Source: Mallotus nudiflorus
Taxonomy: Eukaryota > Streptophyta > Magnoliopsida > Malpighiales > Euphorbiaceae
Direction: 5' to 3'
Assembly (NCBI GenBank): GCA_947683625.1
Contig: CANTUR010000193.1
Location: 124,001-188,000, forward strand
Length of the DNA stretch: 64,000 nt
Under the pieces are notes generated by a model. It was not told the DNA's origin. It saw only the letters and a list, made by a program, of their open reading frames with translations, and made no database searches. The position numbers and the translations under genes are program-made. Shown in pieces: positions 59,299 to 64,000 of this stretch; the stretch's first letter is position 1, and every line of letters begins with the position of its first letter.

Positions 59299-60985
59299 TA
59301 CTTATAATTCTATAAGATTGATTTCTGATATATCTAATATAAACATAAGAATTGAAAAGTAAGTTTTGAAATATATGTGATATATTTCATTTTGAAAAGT
59401 GTTTTCAAAATTTCTTTTTATTATTTTTATATGATGATTTAAACAATCCATATCAAAAATAATTATGTATGTTAATTAGATTAATGTCTATGGTTGTTTA
59501 ATATGATTAAACACCATTTGTAGTATGAATTTTTAGCAAATACATATTGTTTTCAAAGGAAAAAACTTGGCTGCACAGGGCACACAGTCATGTGCATCAT
59601 GGCACATGGCCATGCCTACAAGCAATTTTTGTAGAATACAGGGCACACAACCATACGCATTAAGGCATATAGCCATGCTTGACTGCAAATATGCAAAGTG
59701 CAAATGGAAAGACTGATGGCGTTCTTATTTAAGTGTTTAACAAAATTGACATGCTCTGAACATACATATTTAATATAATATGATAACAATGGTTTAAGGT
59801 TTTGGAAACTACTCATTCAGAAAGTTTTGGTAAATTGTTTACCTTTTCAAGGGTTTTGCCCCCACACCCCCACAAAGGGCATTGCCCCTTTGACCCATAC
59901 CCACTAACTAGCTAATGGGAGCACCGAATGGATTCACTATATAAATCATTCTCATCATAATAATTAATTTTAATGAAAAATTAATCTATTATGCTCTAAG
60001 TGTTAGTGTAATAATGCATGGTCAATGGCATGGTCCTTAAGACTAATGTGATTGGATTTTTGTTATTTATTTTTATGGGTTGTAATTTATTAAATACGAC
60101 CTGTGAGTCATTTTTTATTTATTGTAATTTTATTTTATTGAGTAGTAATAGAATAGCATAAATTACAACTCATAATGTAATGTAAATAAAGACCTAATAT
60201 GGAGACATAAAAAGAGGCCAAGGATGGAGATCTAAGGTGGAAGCTCAGAGTAGAAATCTAAGGTGAAAGGCTCAGAATAGAAGAAGTCTTATTACCTAGG
60301 GTTGACCATTAATTTTTATATTGGTTTATGAAGATCAATCTAGATTTGGGCCATGCTATGTCATGTTTACTTTATTGTTTTATTATTATGTTATGTATGA
60401 GATGTTATGCATGTGACAAATGTCTACAACATAATAATATCTAAATAAGGTAAAACAAATGGGAGCCCTCATTCAATATTAAGTCACTATGATGCCTCCC
60501 ATATGGTCAAACACTTGTCAAGCCTTCGATTATTATATATGGGTCTACCACAACATGGTGTATTAAATCATTTGAGGAAGGCAAGTTGGAAAAGAGTGAT
60601 TCCAAACATTTGTTATGGTTTGACTTAACTAGGTCATCAAAATGATTTTAGACCTAGGGCAACAGATGGGATTTTTAGCTAGGACATGTGATATCAAATC
60701 CCATACCCTTCTAAGAGTTATATGATATGTAATTGGTAAGAGTTACCTACCTAAATAACCATATCTTTAGGGAAATAGCCAAAGCTCACTTAGAGTATGG
60801 TGAAATATGGATCTTAGCCCATTAAAATTTATAAGTTAACTTATGGGTTATTAATTTGAATAAATTTTTATGGTATTTATAATTATACATCATTAAAATA
60901 ACTTGATAAAATACTGAGTACATTGCATATAATTGTAGATAACAACATCAAACACTATATCTAATATGCCATTGTGATCGATCCT
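59299..60985 (+). other. Long leader of copia F
   Basis: No coding likeness. Contains acatggccatgcc-type phrases near 59570-59680 and a block with gggttttgccccc and gggcattgcccc at 59858-59900 that could form hairpins. Confidence 0.55.
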
Positions 60986-61780
60986 TGAGAAGGATAAGCT
61001 TAATGGGACTAACTTCCTTGACTAGTATAGAAACTTAAGAATTGTTATTAAGTAAGAAAGGAAGGAATATATCCTTAATCAACCTATCCTAGATGAACTA
61101 GCTGCTAATGCTCCTAGAGCTCAAAAGGATGCTCATAGTGAGCATTTTAATGACTTTATTAATGTCACTTGCCTCATGCTTGGATGCATGGAAGTAAAAC
61201 TATAAAAGCAATTAATGGAAATGGATACTTGTACCATGATAAGCCATCTCAAGGAAATGTTCCAAAAGAAAGCTATAATTGAAAGGTTTAGCACCATAAA
61301 AGCATTTCCTTCTTGTAAGTTGACTATTGGCAACTCTGTAGGTCCTAATGTTCTTAAAATGAAAGGTCACCTTGAAGATCTGGACAAGCTTGGTCTTAAG
61401 ATCGAGCAAGAATTGGCCATTGATATTATTCTCCAGTCTTTGCCAGAAACATATGATGGTTTTTTTATGAACTATAACATGCATGGCATGAATAAAACTA
61501 TTTATGAATTGCATAGAATGCTTAAAACTGCTGAGAAGAACATCAAGACTACCAAGGATATTCTAATGATTAATAAAAGGAAAGGTATGAAAAGGATGGG
61601 AAAGGGTAAAGGAAAAATTAAGGTTTCCAAAAGCTCAAGCCTAAGCCTAAATGTGCACCCCAAGAAAAACCACCTAAGGAAGGAATATGCTTTTTCTATA
61701 ATGAGTTGGGCCATTAGAAAAGAAATTACAATCTCTTTATGGATGATCTAAAAAAGAATAAGGGTAATGAGACTACCTCT
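60986..61780 (+). pseudogene. Gag of copia F, broken
   Basis: Pieces include TNFLD, stop, YRNLRIVIK (61010), LDELAANAPRAQKDAHSEHF and FINVTCLMLGCMEVKL. A 178-codon open frame follows (61215-61751): CTMISHLKEMFQKKAIIERF, STIKAFPSCKLTIGNSVGPN, VLKMKGHLEDLDKLGL and ELAIDIILQSLPETYDGFFM. This is copia gag. A zinc knuckle remains in another frame near 61690 as CFFYNELGH, where the second Cys is Tyr. Confidence 0.9.
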
Positions 61781-61825
61781 TCAGGTATTCATGTTATAAA
61801 AGTCAATTTATCTATATCTAATTCT

Positions 61826-62143
61826 TAGGTATTAAATATCAGTTTTGGATCTCACATTTGTACTAATTTGCAGAGTCTAAAAAGGAGTAGAATCTTGGCT
61901 AAAGGCAAAGTTGACCTACGAGTTGGAAATGGGGCAAGAGTTGCTGCATTAGCTGTAGGAACTTATGAATTAACTTTGCCTAATGGACTTGTTTTGAGTT
62001 TGGAAAGCTATTATTATGTACTTGCTATGAGCAGGAATATCATTTGTATTTCTTGTTTGGACAATAATGGTTTTGAATTTATTATTAGGAATAATAAATG
62101 CTCCATTTATCATAATAATGTTTTCTATAGATATGCTCCATAA
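61826..62143 (+). pseudogene. Protease of copia F, catalytic Asp lost
   Basis: Reads VLNISFGSHICTNLQSLKRS, where copia proteases of this type have VLDTGCGSHIC: the catalytic Asp is Asn. It continues KVDLRVGNGARVAALAVGTY, LPNGLVLSLESYYYV, SRNIICISCLDNNGFEF and CSIYHNNVFYRYAP. Confidence 0.88.
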
Positions 62144-63187
62144 AATCGTAGTCTTTATGTTTTAGACATTGTGGACACTAATGAAAATTCCATCTATAAC
62201 ATTAATAAAAAGAAATTTAAATTTAATGATTTGAACACAACCTATCTTTGGCATTGTCATTTAGGCCATATCAATTAGAAAAACAATTTGAAACTCCATC
62301 AACATAGACTTTTGAAGTCATTTGATTTTGAATCACTTGAAACTTATGATTCTTATTTATTAGGAAAAATGACTACAACACCTTTTACTAGACATAGTGA
62401 ACTGGCTAATGACTTATTGGGCCCTATACATTCTGATGTGTGTGGTCCATTAAGTTCTACTACTAGAGGAGGTTATCAATACTTTATTACTTTCATAAAT
62501 GATTTTAATAGATATGGCTATATCTATTTAATGAAGCACAAATTTGAATCTTTTGAAATGTTCAAAATTTTCAAAAATAAAGTACAAAATCAACTTGGTA
62601 AGAATATCAAAGCACTAAAATCTTATCAAGGTGGCAAATATTTAAGCCTAGAATGTATTGATCATCTTATAGATTGTGGAATAGTTTCACAATTGACTCC
62701 ACCAAGAATACCGCAATGGAATGGTGTATTTAAACGGAGATATCAAACTTTATTAGATATGGTTCGATCTATGATGAGTTAGTTAGATCTTCCAATCTCC
62801 TTTTAGGGTTATGCTTTAGAAACTACTACATTCCTTTTTAATAGAGTTCCATCAAAGGCAGTTGATAAGACACCATATGAGATATGGAATGGAAAAACTC
62901 CCAGTTTATCTTTTCTTAAGAATTTGGGATGTGAGGCTTATGTGAAGCATCAAATGTTAGATAAATTAGCATCCAAATTAGATAAGTGCTTTTTTATGGG
63001 ATATCCTAAAGAAACCAAAGGATATTACTTTTATAATGCTTCTGAGAACAAAGTGTTTGTTGCTCAAGATGGTGTCTTTTTGGAAAGAGAAGATATTTCT
63101 AAAAGAACTAATATGAGTAAGGTACAATTTAAAGAAATTCTAGAACCACAAAATAACATTATACCATATATGGAACCTCAGTCCTAG
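62144..63187 (+). pseudogene. Integrase of copia F, broken
   Basis: Zinc region: LWHCHLGHIN (both His kept), then SLETYDSYLLGKM, where both Cys of the usual ET-C-x-x-C are Tyr. Core: DLLGPIHSDVCGPLSSTTRG (first Asp), YQYFITFINDFNRYGYIYLM, ALKSYQGGKYLSLECID (second Asp of SD-x-GGEY changed to Tyr) and QWNGVFKRRYQTLLDMVRSM (usual GVSERR; Glu to Lys). After stops, VPSKAVDKTPYEIWNGKTPS and GCEAYVKHQMLDKLASKLDK, CFFMGYPKETKGYYFY complete it. Three catalytic or near-catalytic positions are lost. Confidence 0.92.
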
Positions 63188-63289
63188 AAGGTTTGGTAGG
63201 ACATGTTATAATCCTGAGAGATATGGATTTCTCATAACATATAATAATAATGTAATGATTGTGGATTAGAGCCCACAACCTATTAAGAG

Positions 63290-64000
63290 GCCATGGAAAG
63301 TCCAAACTCTAAGAAATGGTTAGAGGCCATGAAATCAGAAATACAATCCATGTATGATAATCAAGTATGGACTTTGATTGATCCACCTAAAAGTTTAAAA
63401 CTATTGGGCACAAATGGGTTTTCAAAATGAAAACTGACATGGATGGTAATGTGCATACCTTTAAAGTAAGACTAGTTGTAAAAGGTTTCAAGCAAACATA
63501 TGGTATAGACTATAATGAAACCTTTTCACTAGTTACTATGTTTAAGTCTATTCAAATTCTCCTTACTATAGCTGCATACTATGATTATAAGATATGGCTA
63601 ATGGATGTCAAAACAGCTTTCCTTGATGGAAACCTAATTAAGTATATGTATATAACACAACTAGAGGGTTTTGTTAATCTTAAGAATTCTAGAAAGGTTT
63701 GCAAGCTTCAAATATCTATTTATGGATTGAAGCAAGCTTCTCAAAGCTGGAATCTTCATTTTGATGAAGCAATCAAAGAGTTCTAATTTATCAAGAATGA
63801 AGATGAACTTTATATCTATAAGAAGGTTATTGGGAGTATAATAGTTTTTCTAGTGCTATATGTTAATGACATATTACTCATTGGAAGTGATATTCCTACT
63901 CTATAAAATGTTAAATCATGGTTACGAAATTGTTTCTCAATGAAAGACTTAGGTGAAACTGCCTATATTTTTGGCATCAAGATCTATAAAGATAGATCTA
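63290..64000 (+). pseudogene. Reverse transcriptase of copia F, cut by window end
   Basis: Begins KWLEAMKSEIQSMYDNQVWT and LIDPPKSLK; the frame at 63427-63786 continues FKVRLVVKGFKQTYGIDYNE, TFSLVTMFKSIQILLTIAAY and MDVKTAFLDGNL, with ISIYGLKQASQSWNLHFDEA at the end. After a stop the frame goes on with VFLVLYVNDILLIGSDIPTL, so YVDD is YVND, one catalytic Asp lost. The window ends soon after MKDLGETAYIFGIKIYKDRS. Confidence 0.92.

Larger units (their letters stand above)
57980..64000 (+). mobile_element. Ty1/copia element F, 3' end outside the window
   Basis: 5' LTR, Met-tRNA type PBS, long leader, gag, protease, integrase and the first part of RT, in copia order. The window ends inside RT, so the 3' LTR cannot be seen. 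Frames are longer than in A, but stops and catalytic changes are present. Confidence 0.88.

Noticed and set aside
61212..61714. Minus-strand frames of 70-100 codons
   Set aside because: Antisense shadows of the copia gag frame, which has clear family similarity on the plus strand.
1..64000. tRNA genes, rRNA, organelle or bacterial insertions
   Set aside because: No cloverleaf-like GGTTCGA-type box pairs, rRNA landmarks or compact bacterial-type coding runs were seen. The tRNA-like stretches are primer binding sites only.

Overview
This window looks like nuclear DNA from a land plant, most likely a eudicot. It is AT-rich and consists almost entirely of old, nested LTR retrotransposons. I found no convincing host protein gene, tRNA, rRNA or CRISPR array. 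Every protein-like stretch I recognise is a decayed fragment of Ty1/copia or Ty3/gypsy gag-pol, or of the plant mobile domain (PMD) carried by one gypsy family. The species cannot be named from the sequence alone.

Layout. 1-3511: a decayed copia element (A), cut by the window edge, with a gypsy LTR inserted in its reverse transcriptase. 4153-about 9960: an Athila-like LTR on the minus strand (E), split by a short gypsy element (G1, 5275-9422) that has both LTRs, PBS, PPT and a near-perfect target duplication. 10841-38520: a large Tat/Ogre-type gypsy element (B). Its 3' LTR is split by a second, related element (C, 25892-37664); rejoining the two LTR halves restores one full LTR. B also holds a gypsy LTR (20976-21688), and C holds a 2-kb solo LTR (S1, 33054-35088). 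39700-about 42820: a minus-strand Athila-like element with LTR, PBS and gag traces. 42826-55240: an Athila element (D) with gag, protease, RT, RNase H and integrase; its 5' LTR is interrupted 9 bases from its start by a second solo LTR (S2) of the S family. 57320-57975: minus-strand copia integrase fragment (H). About 57980-64000: another copia element (F) with LTR, PBS, gag, protease, integrase and the start of RT, running off the window.

The most unusual content is in the Tat pair. B carries a sense-strand PMD-like region where C has gag. Both carry an antisense PMD reading frame after pol that may contain an intron, followed by two classes of tandem repeat shared by both copies. The LTRs of this family start with TA instead of TG, and both target duplications support that boundary. 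C has lost most of pol through one deletion that joins the RT start to the antisense PMD. Across the window, catalytic Asp and Glu codons are repeatedly changed by coding-strand G to A, so none of the elements looks autonomous now.

Relative order of events follows from nesting: B, then C inside B, then S1 inside C; D, then S2 inside D; A, then the gypsy LTR inside A; E, then G1 inside E. Element boundaries come from terminal motifs and short duplications read by eye; no alignment or database search was run.
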